From Xanthobacteraceae bacterium (GTDB lineage: Bacteria; Pseudomonadota; Alphaproteobacteria; Rhizobiales; Xanthobacteraceae), in NCBI GenBank assembly GCA_019750915.1, contig JAIENY010000051.1:1-45564 (forward strand): DNA of 45,564 nt. Direction: 5' to 3'. This document shows, piece after piece, positions 9,757 through 17,793 of this stretch. Both the position numbers and the translations under genes were made by a program. Numbering within the stretch: the stretch's first letter is position 1; each line of letters begins with the position of its first letter. The notes beneath the pieces are model-generated. The model was not told the origin of the DNA. It did not search any database and worked only from the letters and a program-made list of their open reading frames with translations.

Positions 9757-10068
9757 AAATATCTCCATGTACATGTGGCTGTCGAACTTAACACTGGTCC
9801 AACCGGAGCGGGTGACACCGTGGCCGCGTGTGAAACTAGAAGGGAGGAATTTCACCGCAGTTAATTCAATCGCAGAAAGACCGCTGTATCAGGGTCTTCT
9901 TGCGCAGGGTAAATTCTCAGTTAAGTAAAATTCCTGCATATTATCGATGCCGCGACACGCGCCGGTTAAAGGAGCGCGTATCTTTGCAGTTCATTCATCA
10001 ATTAACGTCAGATTTGCCATAGTCGGGGCAGTCGGCTCCGGAGTGTCGTTGCGTAGAGAGTAAAACTT
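9757..10068. promoter_or_regulatory. Divergent pilA/cpaB promoter region
   Basis: This 312-base AT-richer gap separates the divergent pilA and cpaB genes and must hold both promoters. TTAAC half-sites occur on the pilA side (minus, 9860-9864) and the cpaB side (plus, 10002-10006, 63 bases before the ATG). No convincing -35/-10 pair or sigma-54 element could be picked by eye, and no additional gene is seen. Confidence 0.5.
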
Positions 10069-10890
10069 ATGAACACCGCGCGTGTTGCGGTCCTCGCGAT
10101 CGCTGTTTGTGCCGGAGGTGTGGCCGCATATCTGGCGAGCGGATCCGATCCGAAGCCGGTTCTGGTGCAGGCGCCGGTGATTAAAGTAGACACGACCGAC
10201 GTCCTTGTCGCCAAAAACGATATTCCGTTGGGGCAGACTGTGACTGCAGATGATTTGCAATGGCAGTCCTGGCCGTCTTCGACCGCGAGCTCGAGCTTCA
10301 TTATCAAGAGCAGCCGGGCTGAAGCTATCGCCGAATTGACTGGCTCCATCGCACGCTCGCCGTTTCTGGCGGGAGAGCCAATTCGCGAAACCAAGCTGGT
10401 CAAGGGTAATGGCTCTGGATTTATGGCCGCCATTCTTCCAAGCGGGATGCTGGCGATTTCGACCGAAATTTCCCCCGAAACCGGCGCGGGCGGCTTCATC
10501 CTTCCCAACGACAGAGTCGATGTTCTGATGACTCGGCGTCAGAAGAGCCCGGACAGCAACGCTCCGGAAATCATCCAGTCGGATATCATCCTTCGAGATA
10601 AGCGGGTTTTGGCGATCGATCAGACGGTCGAGGAGAAGAACGGGCAGAAGGTCGTCGTCGGGCGGACGGCGACTCTTGAACTGAAACCGAAGGATGCCGA
10701 AACGCTCGCACGTTCACGTCAGGGTGGCACCCTGACTCTGGCGCTTCGCAGTCTTGTCGATGCGAACAAGCCGAGAAAGCCGGAAACCGGCGACGACATC
10801 GAGAAGCTGGTCACGATTTACCGGGGCATGGACAGAGACGTCTATAACTGTGCTGATGCCTGCAAGAAACGCAGTGGCGAAGGCGGTTAG
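10069..10890 (+). CDS. cpaB: Tad pilus assembly protein CpaB/RcpC
   Basis: A 273-residue periplasmic protein with one N-terminal membrane segment (residues about 5-24) followed by an SAF domain (DVLVAKNDIPLGQTVTADDL to EPIRETKLVKG). The RcpC/CpaB C-terminal domain comes next (GMLAISTEISPETGAGGFI, NDRVDVLMTRR, GRTATLELKPKDAETLA). CpaB is proposed to bridge the secretin and the peptidoglycan or inner membrane in Tad systems. In many genomes cpaB directly precedes cpaC; here it is on the other side of pilA and transcribed away from it, heading the tadE-tadF arm. The short C-terminal tail contains two cysteines (YNCADACKKR). Confidence 0.93.
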   Translation: MNTARVAVLAIAVCAGGVAAYLASGSDPKPVLVQAPVIKVDTTDVLVAKNDIPLGQTVTADDLQWQSWPSSTASSSFIIKSSRAEAIAELTGSIARSPFLAGEPIRETKLVKGNGSGFMAAILPSGMLAISTEISPETGAGGFILPNDRVDVLMTRRQKSPDSNAPEIIQSDIILRDKRVLAIDQTVEEKNGQKVVVGRTATLELKPKDAETLARSRQGGTLTLALRSLVDANKPRKPETGDDIEKLVTIYRGMDRDVYNCADACKKRSGEGG

Positions 10891-11034
10891 TGACATCCGG
10901 CGGCGGGCGCTGCAATCGTTACTCCTTTCTTAATGCAACACAGCGAATTCTCCTCATTCGCCGCAAGTTTTCGACAAGCAGTATGAGGTAACCTCGGCGG
11001 TAGCTAATTGGCACATCCGTCGAGGATAATACGA

Positions 11035-11589
11035 ATGGTTCGGAGAGTTACCGCTGCCCGACACTTCAGGCACGCGCTGGCCCGTTTCAAAACGAGCCGT
11101 GGTGGATCGGCTGCCATTCAGTTCGCGTTCGTGGCCCCGTTATTCTTCGCAGTTTTGTTCGCAATCATTGAAGTGGCGCTGGTCTATTTTGCCGGACAGA
11201 TTCTGGAGACGGGGACACAGGATTCGGGCCGGCTGATCTTCACGCACCAGGCCCAAGACTCCGGCAAGTTGGCCGCCGATTTTAACACCGATCTTTGCAG
11301 CCGGGTGTCCTTCATTCTCGATTGCACCAAGCTCGTCATCGACGTGGAATCTTACCCGGCGGGAACGGTTATCACGCCCTATGTTCCTCTTGATTCAAAC
11401 GGGAATTTCGATTCGAGCAAGGCGCAGTACAGCCCGCCGGCAGCCGGAAGCACGAACATCGTTCTGGTTCGCACATTCTATAAGTGGCAGCTGTTCTTTC
11501 CTCAAATGGGGTTCAACATCAGCAACCTCAGCGAGGGGACACGGCTTCTTTCCGCAACAGCAGCGTTCCGCGTCGAACCCGGATCGTGA
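11035..11589 (+). CDS. tadE: TadE-like pseudopilin
   Basis: A 184-residue protein of the TadE family: a basic N-terminus with a Gly-Gly at 23-24, then a hydrophobic segment AIQFAFVAPLFFAVLFAIIE, then a periplasmic domain. TadE and TadF are processed by the prepilin peptidase and needed for pilus assembly. The usual glutamate at position +5 of the mature protein is replaced here by glutamine (AAIQF rather than AAVEF), so processing or assembly may differ. The ATG at 11035 is chosen because GAGG lies eight bases upstream; a TTG at 11008 could extend it by nine residues. tadF follows after 15 bases. Confidence 0.88.
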   Translation: MVRRVTAARHFRHALARFKTSRGGSAAIQFAFVAPLFFAVLFAIIEVALVYFAGQILETGTQDSGRLIFTHQAQDSGKLAADFNTDLCSRVSFILDCTKLVIDVESYPAGTVITPYVPLDSNGNFDSSKAQYSPPAAGSTNIVLVRTFYKWQLFFPQMGFNISNLSEGTRLLSATAAFRVEPGS

Positions 11590-11604
11590 GAGGCTTGAAG
11601 CCGC

Positions 11605-12195
11605 ATGTTTAAGATGATTGCATTTTCGATGCGGAGAGCCAGGCGGCTGCGCGGTGATACAAGCGGCATGGCGGCGATCGAATTCGCCGTGCTGTTTCCG
11701 CTCATTCTCCTGATTTTTTTCGGCACGATCGGTGTCTCCGATGGCGTGGCCGTGGATCGCAAAGTCACGATCCTGACGCGAACGCTCTCTGACCTGATCT
11801 CGCAAGCAGCCCAGATCGGGCCGGTCGATCTTTCGAACGCCTATGCGATCGGTACCGTCATCATGACGCCCTACGCGAACGGGCCGATCAAGGCAAAAGT
11901 CACGCAGCTCTATATCGACAGCTCAACCAGCCTGCCCAAGGTCAGCTGGGTCTCGGCCTATAACGACACCCCTCACGCGTGCAATGAGACGATCACAATC
12001 CCGGATGGGCTCAAGATTCCGGGCACCTATTTGATCATGAGTGAGGTCAAATATGCCTTTAAGCCGGCAGCAGGAATCTCCGGCGGAACATTTCAACCGC
12101 CAACCTTCAATATCAGCGATCAAACTTTTACCCGTCCTCGACAAAGCGCTTCCGTCCAATATAACGGCGCACCGGCAGGGGCCGTTTGTCCTTAG
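11605..12195 (+). CDS. tadF: TadF/TadE-like pseudopilin
   Basis: A 196-residue protein with a basic N-terminus, a Gly21/Met22 processing-type junction followed by AAIEFAVLFPLILLIFFGTIG, and a periplasmic domain of about 150 residues containing two cysteines (ACNET and AVCP at the C-terminus) that could form a disulfide. It is the second pseudopilin gene of the cpaB arm, 15 bases after tadE and ahead of a strong terminator. Assignment as TadF rather than a second TadE rests on position and length; TadG is not present in the window. Confidence 0.85.
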   Translation: MFKMIAFSMRRARRLRGDTSGMAAIEFAVLFPLILLIFFGTIGVSDGVAVDRKVTILTRTLSDLISQAAQIGPVDLSNAYAIGTVIMTPYANGPIKAKVTQLYIDSSTSLPKVSWVSAYNDTPHACNETITIPDGLKIPGTYLIMSEVKYAFKPAAGISGGTFQPPTFNISDQTFTRPRQSASVQYNGAPAGAVCP

Positions 12196-12226
12196 ATCAG
12201 CGCGAGGCGTGTTTGCGAATGGAAAA

Positions 12227-12259
12227 GGCCGCGCATGAAGCGCGGCCTTTTTATTTTTT
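12227..12259. terminator. Bidirectional terminator between tadF and the cold-shock gene
   Basis: GGCCGCGC, a five-base loop and GCGCGGCC form a perfect eight-base stem, followed on the plus strand by TTTTTATTTTTT and preceded by AAAA. It can terminate the cpaB-tadE-tadF arm and also the convergent cold-shock gene. Confidence 0.85.
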
Positions 12260-12298
12260 CGTAGCCAGATGATATCCGGCTTACAAGGGTATCTGGCG

Positions 12299-12505
12299 TT
12301 AGCCGGCCGCGCGAAGATTATCGGCCGACGACTTGCCCGAACGGCGATCGGCAACGATTTCGTAGCTGACCTTCTGGCCTTCGCGCAGCGTGCCGAGGCC
12401 CGCACGCTCAACGGCGCTGATGTGAACGAACACGTCGTTGCCGCCATCATCCGGCTGAATGAAGCCGTAGCCTTTGGTCGCGTTAAACCACTTCACTGTT
12501 CCCAT
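12299..12505 (-). CDS. cspA: Cold-shock domain protein (CspA family)
   Basis: A 68-residue single-domain cold-shock protein starting [16 protein letters not shown]. It contains both RNA-binding motifs, RNP1 (KGYGFI, residues 11-16) and RNP2 (VFVHI, 25-29), and the conserved EGQKVSYEI segment. Such proteins bind single-stranded RNA/DNA and keep mRNA accessible. The start at 12505 is fixed by family homology; the open frame runs eight codons further upstream without similarity. It lies downstream of infA and the helicase on the same strand but behind a terminator, so it probably has its own promoter in 12506-12678. Confidence 0.95.
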   Translation of the reverse strand: MGTVKWFNATKGYGFIQPDDGGNDVFVHISAVERAGLGTLREGQKVSYEIVADRRSGKSSADNLRAAG

Positions 12506-12678
12506 GCTCACGGGGGTAGTCCTTCTCAAGTAGATGTCTAGTAACCCGCGTTGCCACGGGCTGGTGAGATCGAAATTTGGAAGAGGTCGTCCACGCTGAC
12601 CGGCTGTACCGGTGGCTAGCTGATGTCGTCCGGCCGAAATTCGATGCGTGAATGTTAAGCGAAACGGCGAATCAAAAC

Positions 12679-12710
12679 AACCGGCCCTTGACGAATTTCA
12701 AGGGCCGGTT
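12679..12710 (-). terminator. Terminator after infA
   Basis: A perfect 12-base stem (AACCGGCCCTTG with CAAGGGCCGGTT, eight-base loop) is followed on the minus strand by GTTTTGATT. It lies 23 bases after the infA stop and closes the helicase-infA unit. Confidence 0.82.
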
Positions 12711-12732
12711 GGAAAAAGCGCGGTCGGGTCGG

Positions 12733-13017
12733 TTATCGGCGGCGGAATTGGCCGCCGCGGGGCGGCGCATTACGCGGCGGGCCACCGGCAGGACGCTCAT
12801 CTTTATGACGGAAAATCAGGCGTCCCTTCTCGAGATCGTACGGAGACATCTCGATCGTAACCCGGTCGCCGGCCAGGGTCTTGATGCGGTTTTTTTTCAT
12901 CTTGCCCGCAGTGTAGGCAACGATTTCGTGCCCGGCGTCGAGTTGCACGCGGTAGCGCGCATCGGGGAGGATTTCCGTCACCAATCCTTCGAATTGGATC
13001 AGTTCTTCTTTGGCCAT
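12733..13017 (-). CDS. infA: Translation initiation factor IF-1 paralogue
   Basis: A 94-residue S1/OB-fold protein: [20 protein letters not shown], then [20 protein letters not shown] and [20 protein letters not shown], matching IF-1 throughout. IF-1 binds the A site of the 30S subunit during initiation. Standard IF-1 is about 72 residues; this one carries an extra C-terminal tail of about 22 residues rich in Arg, Gly and Pro ([15 protein letters not shown]), which may add RNA affinity. Related genomes often hold two infA copies. This copy lies 18 bases after an RNA helicase, suggesting a specialised cold or stress form, which is inference. Confidence 0.93.
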   Translation of the reverse strand: MAKEELIQFEGLVTEILPDARYRVQLDAGHEIVAYTAGKMKKNRIKTLAGDRVTIEMSPYDLEKGRLIFRHKDERPAGGPPRNAPPRGGQFRRR

Positions 13018-13035
13018 AAATATCTCCGGCTCAGT

Positions 13036-14511
13036 TCAGCGCTGAGGGCGCCGTTGTTGCTTGGATTGCGATGTGGCTCGCGCGGGCGCGTTGCCACGAT
13101 GAAGAAAAGCCACGCCCTTTATACCGTTTCCCTCGGAGTCTTGCGACGGCCGAATGCGGTCGTGAGAAGCCTGTTCGGCGCGCTGGTGCGTATGGCCGCC
13201 CTGGCTATGCCCATGACCCTGCGCTTGGCCCTGGCCCGGACGCCGACGCCTGCGGCGCGGTCCCCTTGAGGATTCTGCACCTTCCCCATGACGCTCCCGC
13301 TGGGGCGAATCGTTGGTTCGAACCGGCCCGCGCTTTTGCGGATGACGAGGCTGCCCGGCACCCTGTGCGACATTCTGCTCCTTGCCAGTACGGCGATCCT
13401 CGCGCGGCAAGCTGATGCGGATCAATCTCTCAATGTCACGCAGGTAGGCATTCTCATCACCTGCCACCAAAGAGATCGCCGTTCCCTCCGCCCCTGCACG
13501 GGCTGTGCGGCCGATCCGGTGGACATAGGTCTCGGGGACGTTCGGCAGATCGAAATTGACGACGTGGGTGATGCCGTCGACGTCGATACCGCGGGCAGCG
13601 ATATCGGTTGCAACCAAGGTCCGGATGTCTCCGCTGCGGAAGGCAGCCAGGACCCGTTCCCGGTGATTCTGCGATTTGTTGCCGTGGATCGCCTCCGCGG
13701 CGATACCGTTTTTGGCCAGCACGCGGACGACCTTGTCGGCGCCGTGTTTGGTGCGGGTAAACACCAGGGCGCGGTTGATCGGTTCCGACTGAAGAAGCTC
13801 GGAGAGCAGCCCGGGTTTGGCGGCGTGATCGACCTGGATGATGCGCTGGGTAATACGTTCGGCGGTCGAGGAAACCGGGGTTACGGCGACGCGCGCTGGA
13901 TCCCGCAGCATGTGCTCGGCAAGGTCGGCGATATCCTTGGGCATGGTCGCCGAGAAGAACAGGGTCTGGCGCTTGGCCGGAAGTTTGGCGACGATTTTGC
14001 GGATGTCGTTGATAAAGCCCATGTCCAGCATGCGATCAGCCTCGTCGAGCACGAGGAATTCGACGCTGTTGAGCTTGAGAGCGTTGCCCTGGATCAAATC
14101 GAGCAGACGGCCGGGGGTTGCGACCAGAACTTCCACGCCCTGCATCAAGGCACGGACCTGGCGCCCCATCGGAACGCCGCCAATCGCAAGGGTTGCGCTC
14201 AGGCGCAGATGGCGGCCATAAGCGTTGAAGCTGTCCAGAATCTGCCCCGACAGTTCGCGGGTCGGACTGAGGACGAGAACCCGGCAGGTCTTTGGCTGCG
14301 GACGGACACGGTTCTCCAGCAACCGATGCAGAATGGGCAAGGCGAAAGAGGCGGTCTTGCCGGTGCCGGTCTGCGCGATTCCGACGACGTCACGGCCTGT
14401 CAGAACGATGGGAATTGTCTGGGCTTGAATGGGAGTGGGCGTAACGTAATTTTCTTCCTGAAGCGCCCGCGAAATGGGATCGGCAAGGCCGAAATCTTGA
14501 AAGGATGTCAA
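13036..14511 (-). CDS. rhlE: DEAD-box RNA helicase, RhlE type
   Basis: A 491-residue helicase with every superfamily motif visible: Q motif region (TPTPIQAQTIP), motif I AQTGTGKT, motif Ia PTRELSGQ, motif II LDEADRML, motif III FSATMP, and motif VI HRIGRTARAG. The C-terminal 110 residues are low-complexity and strongly basic, with runs of Arg and Gln/Gly/His repeats, a typical RNA-tethering tail. It unwinds RNA duplexes in ribosome assembly or mRNA decay. The start is taken as TTG at 14511 because the encoded protein then begins TSFQDFGL as in RhlE proteins and AGGAA lies upstream; a GTG at 14577 would add 22 residues. infA follows in the same transcript. Confidence 0.93.
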   Translation of the reverse strand: MTSFQDFGLADPISRALQEENYVTPTPIQAQTIPIVLTGRDVVGIAQTGTGKTASFALPILHRLLENRVRPQPKTCRVLVLSPTRELSGQILDSFNAYGRHLRLSATLAIGGVPMGRQVRALMQGVEVLVATPGRLLDLIQGNALKLNSVEFLVLDEADRMLDMGFINDIRKIVAKLPAKRQTLFFSATMPKDIADLAEHMLRDPARVAVTPVSSTAERITQRIIQVDHAAKPGLLSELLQSEPINRALVFTRTKHGADKVVRVLAKNGIAAEAIHGNKSQNHRERVLAAFRSGDIRTLVATDIAARGIDVDGITHVVNFDLPNVPETYVHRIGRTARAGAEGTAISLVAGDENAYLRDIERLIRISLPREDRRTGKEQNVAQGAGQPRHPQKRGPVRTNDSPQRERHGEGAESSRGPRRRRRRPGQGQAQGHGHSQGGHTHQRAEQASHDRIRPSQDSEGNGIKGVAFLHRGNAPARATSQSKQQRRPQR

Positions 14512-14859
14512 AAGGGAATTCCTATGAGTCGCAAGCCCTCCCAATTTCTTGGGCGGCCGCCTGGATGTCTGAGACACCCGCGTGTGAGGGCATCGGTTTC
14601 GTTAGCTGAAGGGGCAAGCCAGAAACCGTAAACGGGATCCGAACACGCGGCTCGCAGGGACCTGATGATATTCAAGGTCGCAAGGCGAACGTATGGAGCA
14701 CGATCGCGGCACTTTCAAGGTAAATTTGAGCTTCAGCCTTACGGACCCCGTCCAAGAGGCCCAGCCAGGAGCAATCGACCCGTGTTAACCTTTTGACTGA
14801 AGGCCGCAATTTCCATGAGCGAGACTGGAACGGCTGCCGAGATACCCGGTTAGGCTCCA
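14512..14859. other. Intergenic region between the helicase and a small membrane protein gene
   Basis: About 350 bases between divergent genes. Apart from a possible 22-codon upstream extension of the helicase and the EcfG-like element at 14827-14851, nothing supportable is seen: no gene, repeat or clear hairpin. It presumably holds the helicase promoter and a leader. Confidence 0.4.
14827..14851 (+). promoter_or_regulatory. Weak EcfG-like promoter before small membrane protein
   Basis: GGAAC (14827-14831), a 16-base spacer and GGTT (14848-14851) match the EcfG consensus GGAAC-N16/17-CGTT at all but one base. The ATG of the next gene is only eight bases further on, so a transcript from here would be almost leaderless. 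That makes the call doubtful. Confidence 0.25.
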
Positions 14860-15087
14860 ATGGCTGCGGTGACAAAAGCAAGACGACGAGATTACACCAG
14901 TATCTTTCTGGGCATTGTCCTGGCCGGGCTGGTTGTCATCGTATGGGGTCTGGTGATGGCGAGCGTCTATTCGGTCAGCGCAACCGCCCGGGGCGGCTAT
15001 CTGAGCCGTGTATCCCGGCAAGTTGCGCCAGCTGTCCTGAGCGTGCCGGATTCCGTTAAATCAGCGCCGGATGCGGGAACGAATTAA
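14860..15087 (+). CDS. Small single-span membrane protein, function unknown
   Basis: A 75-residue protein with a short basic head (KARRRDY), one membrane segment of about 22 residues (IFLGIVLAGLVVIVWGLVMA) and a C-terminal tail of about 40 residues ending PDSVKSAPDAGTN. It is not recognised as a named family. A weak ribosome site (AGG, five bases upstream) precedes the ATG. It sits 147 bases ahead of the CHASE/HWE kinase gene on the same strand at the edge of the stress-response region, so a role there is possible but unproven. Confidence 0.55.
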   Translation: MAAVTKARRRDYTSIFLGIVLAGLVVIVWGLVMASVYSVSATARGGYLSRVSRQVAPAVLSVPDSVKSAPDAGTN

Positions 15088-15234
15088 GCTTGAAGGGGCT
15101 TGATCTGAGTTGCCTGTTCTCAGCTTGAGAGATGTTGCGTTATTATGGTGATCCTCGCTTCACGGTCGGTTTCTCCAGCCGGCCTGACTATCCTTCCTCA
15201 GATTTTATGTTTCCTCTCTCGGGTTGAGTGACCT

Positions 15235-16893
15235 TTGTTTCGGGTTGGATTTTTCATCGGGCTGCTCGCTCTGATCGGCATTCTGGCCTCCGGCTTGGTT
15301 GCCTATCGCGTTTATGAGCAGGAGGTTATGATCGACCGGTCAGCTTTGGCGCGGGAGATCGATGCCCATGCCAATCTGGTTCAGGAGCGACTGAGCGAGC
15401 GGGAGCTTCTGGCTCGGGTTTTCGCCGGCGCCTTCCGGATATCGAACGCGAATTCTGCGGACGCGTTGCAGCCGCTGCGATCCTCTCTGTATTCTTTCAA
15501 GACCGACTTTGTCGTCACCGGCTGGATTGCCCGCCTGGCGCCGCCCGAGTTTGCCATGGCCCAGGCGGAGCTCAAGAAGGCCGGCGCGCAGAACCCCCAG
15601 ATTCGCCGTTTCGATGACGCTGCTCTCGACCCCGCCGCTGATCCGGCCACCGGAACGCAGGACGTGGTGATGGACGTGGAGCCGAGAAACCCTCAGACGA
15701 TGGAATTTCTCGGCCGCGCCCTGAATCAAAGTCCGCGCATTGGGTCCTTACTGGCCGATGCGGCAAAGTCAGGCCAGCCGGTTTCGTCCGATCCGCTCCG
15801 ACTCTTGCCGGCCGCCGATACGCTGGGCCTGGTTCTGATCGCTCCCGTGCTGAGGGATGACGGAAAATCGGTCTTCGGCTTCATCACGACCTCCTATCGG
15901 CTATCGACGCTGATGCTCGCCAATGACGAGTTTTCACTTTTCGGCGTAGCCCTGAAAGATCCTCGTCCGGAGGGAGGCGAACTGGTCGCCGACGACAAGG
16001 GGGATGTCGTCACGATCCCAGCCAGACCCGAAGGCGAGCGTGCCGCTATCCGCAAATTGTCCTTCGGCGGCAGGATATGGACGCTAGATTACTACGCAAA
16101 GGTCGACACCGCCGCGCGTGCGCAGAATCTGGCGATCATTACCGCCGTGATCGGAGCGGCAATCACCAGCGTGATTTGTGCGCTGTTTGGTTACGTTGCC
16201 TACAACAACGTTCGTCTCAGTAGCGAAATTGAAGCGCGTATCGGATTCGAGCGTCGGCTAACTGCCGTGATCGATGAACTCAATCATCGTGTCAAAAACA
16301 TCCTGGCGGTTATTCAATCGATCGTGACGCGGACACTCCGTCACGGCACCGATGTCGACACCGCTCGAGATCTGTTGATCGGTCGCATCCACGCGATGGC
16401 CAATGTTGTAACGCTCCTCAGCGACAGTCAGTGGCAGGGCGTCAAGCTCAAGGGGCTGTTCGAGGCACGCTCCATTCCCCATGCTGATCGTATCGCGGTT
16501 GACGGTCCGGATATCACGATATCGGCGCGTGCCGCGCAAAGCCTGTCATTGTTGTTCTTCGAGTTGGCCTCGCATTCTGACGAGGGGCTTTCGCTGGTTG
16601 GCAAGCATCCGCACGTGGTCGCGCATTGGACGGTAACTGGCGAGGCCAAGGATGCCGTCTTCTATTTTCGGTGGGAGGAATTCAACACCAGTGTAGCCAC
16701 CCGCCGGCCCGATACCGACTTCGGAATCGTCCTGCTTGACCGCGTGGCTCCCGAGGCGCTTGGTGGAACCTCAAAACGCTACTTCACCGACGTCAGCTAT
16801 GTTTACGAGCTGACAGCGCCTATGATCACCGTCATCGATGAAAATGAATTGAGCCGCACGGAGAGAATCTCCGGAGTATCGGGACGGGTCTAG
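15235..16893 (+). CDS. CHASE-like sensor, HWE/HisKA_2 histidine kinase with degenerate ATP-binding domain
   Basis: A 552-residue membrane sensor. It has an N-terminal membrane segment (about 4-25), a periplasmic CHASE-like domain (about 40-290), a second membrane segment (about 300-325) and an HWE/HisKA_2 dimerisation domain with H351 in DELNHRVKNILAVIQS. The following ATP-binding region is eroded. The N-box, usually ELATNAxKYGAL, reads ELASHSDEGLSL, so the metal-binding asparagine is replaced by H447. The glycine-rich box, usually WxExGGPxV, reads WEEFNTSV. HWE kinases feed phosphate to PhyR in the GSR, and degenerate members can act mainly as phosphatases. Its location next to ecfG-nepR-phyR supports such a role. 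The start is TTG; a stop codon just upstream excludes a longer form. It is convergent with ecfG. Confidence 0.8.
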   Translation: MFRVGFFIGLLALIGILASGLVAYRVYEQEVMIDRSALAREIDAHANLVQERLSERELLARVFAGAFRISNANSADALQPLRSSLYSFKTDFVVTGWIARLAPPEFAMAQAELKKAGAQNPQIRRFDDAALDPAADPATGTQDVVMDVEPRNPQTMEFLGRALNQSPRIGSLLADAAKSGQPVSSDPLRLLPAADTLGLVLIAPVLRDDGKSVFGFITTSYRLSTLMLANDEFSLFGVALKDPRPEGGELVADDKGDVVTIPARPEGERAAIRKLSFGGRIWTLDYYAKVDTAARAQNLAIITAVIGAAITSVICALFGYVAYNNVRLSSEIEARIGFERRLTAVIDELNHRVKNILAVIQSIVTRTLRHGTDVDTARDLLIGRIHAMANVVTLLSDSQWQGVKLKGLFEARSIPHADRIAVDGPDITISARAAQSLSLLFFELASHSDEGLSLVGKHPHVVAHWTVTGEAKDAVFYFRWEEFNTSVATRRPDTDFGIVLLDRVAPEALGGTSKRYFTDVSYVYELTAPMITVIDENELSRTERISGVSGRV

Positions 16894-16918
16894 ACTGCGG
16901 CCCCACGAGGCCGCAGTC
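16893..16918. terminator. Hairpin between convergent kinase and ecfG genes
   Basis: A perfect ten-base stem (GACTGCGGCC with GGCCGCAGTC, six-base loop) begins at the last base of the kinase stop codon and ends 11 bases before the ecfG stop. No T-run follows on either strand, so it may act as a Rho-assisted or RNA-stabilising hairpin rather than a classical terminator. Confidence 0.45.
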
Positions 16919-16928
16919 GGACGCAGCT

Positions 16929-17477
16929 TTAGCTGCCTCCGCCGCCGATCACCGCCCGGACGGTGCTGTCCGGTCCAAAATCTTCCGCGCCTTCGACGTA
17001 AAGCATTGCGCTCAACTTCGACCGCGCCCGGTTGACCCGGCTTTTGATGGTGCCCACGGCACATCCGCAAATTGCAGCGGCGTCCTCGTAGGAGAATCCC
17101 GAAGCGCCGACCAGGATCAAGGCTTCACGCTGATCCTGCGGAAGTTTCTCGAGCGCTGTACGAAATTCCTCGAACTCCAGGTGCGAGTTCTGGGCCGGTT
17201 GGGACTTCAGTGTTTTCGAATAGCTGCCTTCGGCATCCTCGACCTCGCGCCGCCGCTTCCGGTAGTCGGAACGGAAGAGGTTGCGCAAGATGGTGAAGAG
17301 CCAGGCAGGCAGATTCGAACCAGGCTGGAATGAATCGATATTGGCCAGCGCACGCAGCAAAGTTTCCTGCACCAAATCGTCGGCGCGATCACTTTTGCCG
17401 CTCAATGAGATTGCGAACGCACGCAAGCTCGGAACGGAGGCGAGAATTTCGTCTCGAAGAGAATCTGTGAGGGGCAT
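16929..17477 (-). CDS. ecfG: ECF sigma factor EcfG (general stress response)
   Basis: A 182-residue ECF sigma factor of group ECF15. Region 2 is seen in RADDLVQETLLRALANIDSF and the following WLFTILRNLFRSDYRKRRRE. Region 4 is seen in LPQDQREALILVGASGFSY, then DAAAICGCAVGTIKSRVNRA with its helix-turn-helix. It directs RNA polymerase to GGAAC-N16/17-CGTT promoters when freed from NepR. The ATG at 17477 overlaps the last base of the nepR stop (TGATG) and has GGGAGGG five bases upstream, so the two are translationally coupled. This fits co-production of sigma and anti-sigma. The C-terminal AVIGGGGS tail is not conserved in general. Confidence 0.94.
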   Translation of the reverse strand: MPLTDSLRDEILASVPSLRAFAISLSGKSDRADDLVQETLLRALANIDSFQPGSNLPAWLFTILRNLFRSDYRKRRREVEDAEGSYSKTLKSQPAQNSHLEFEEFRTALEKLPQDQREALILVGASGFSYEDAAAICGCAVGTIKSRVNRARSKLSAMLYVEGAEDFGPDSTVRAVIGGGGS

Positions 17478-17767
17478 CAATCCCTCCCAATGCTGTTCTG
17501 GGGCATGCCCTCGACGTCTGCGGCAGGTTGCTCCGCCGAATCCAGCTTCCGGATCAGCTCGGCAAAACGATCAGGCACTCCCTGCCTCACCACGTCTTCG
17601 TACATAGCCCGGAGCTGATGGCCGATTCTGGCCTGAATCTCGGGATTGAGGCCCCCTTTGCCGGGGCCGGTCCTGTTAAGTGGCTTATTATCCTTCATGG
17701 TGCAATCCGCGCTTTCGCCACGAGCTAACTCCTCCCGTTCAAAGGGAGATTCGGTTTGGGTCGACAT
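17477..17767 (-). CDS. nepR: Anti-sigma factor NepR
   Basis: A 96-residue protein whose centre matches the NepR helix pair: IQARIGHQLRAMYEDVVRQG followed by VPDRFAELIRKLD. NepR holds EcfG inactive; phosphorylated PhyR, through its sigma-like domain, captures NepR and releases EcfG. The N-terminal 40 and C-terminal 20 residues are low-complexity and poorly conserved, as usual. The ATG at 17767 is taken as start; an internal ATG at 17698 (MKDNKP) would give 73 residues, closer to many homologues. It shares a one-base overlap with ecfG and is divergent from phyR. Confidence 0.92.
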   Translation of the reverse strand: MSTQTESPFEREELARGESADCTMKDNKPLNRTGPGKGGLNPEIQARIGHQLRAMYEDVVRQGVPDRFAELIRKLDSAEQPAADVEGMPQNSIGRD

Positions 17768-17793
17768 CTAAACGGCCCCGTCATAAGGAGCGT

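Noticed and set aside
12679..12710. Long perfect hairpin as a small RNA gene
   Set aside because: It lies 23 bases after infA with a T-run on the same strand, so a terminator is the simplest reading.
13288..14631. Open frame of 447 codons on the plus strand opposite the helicase gene
   Set aside because: All helicase motifs are on the minus strand; the plus frame has shadow composition only.
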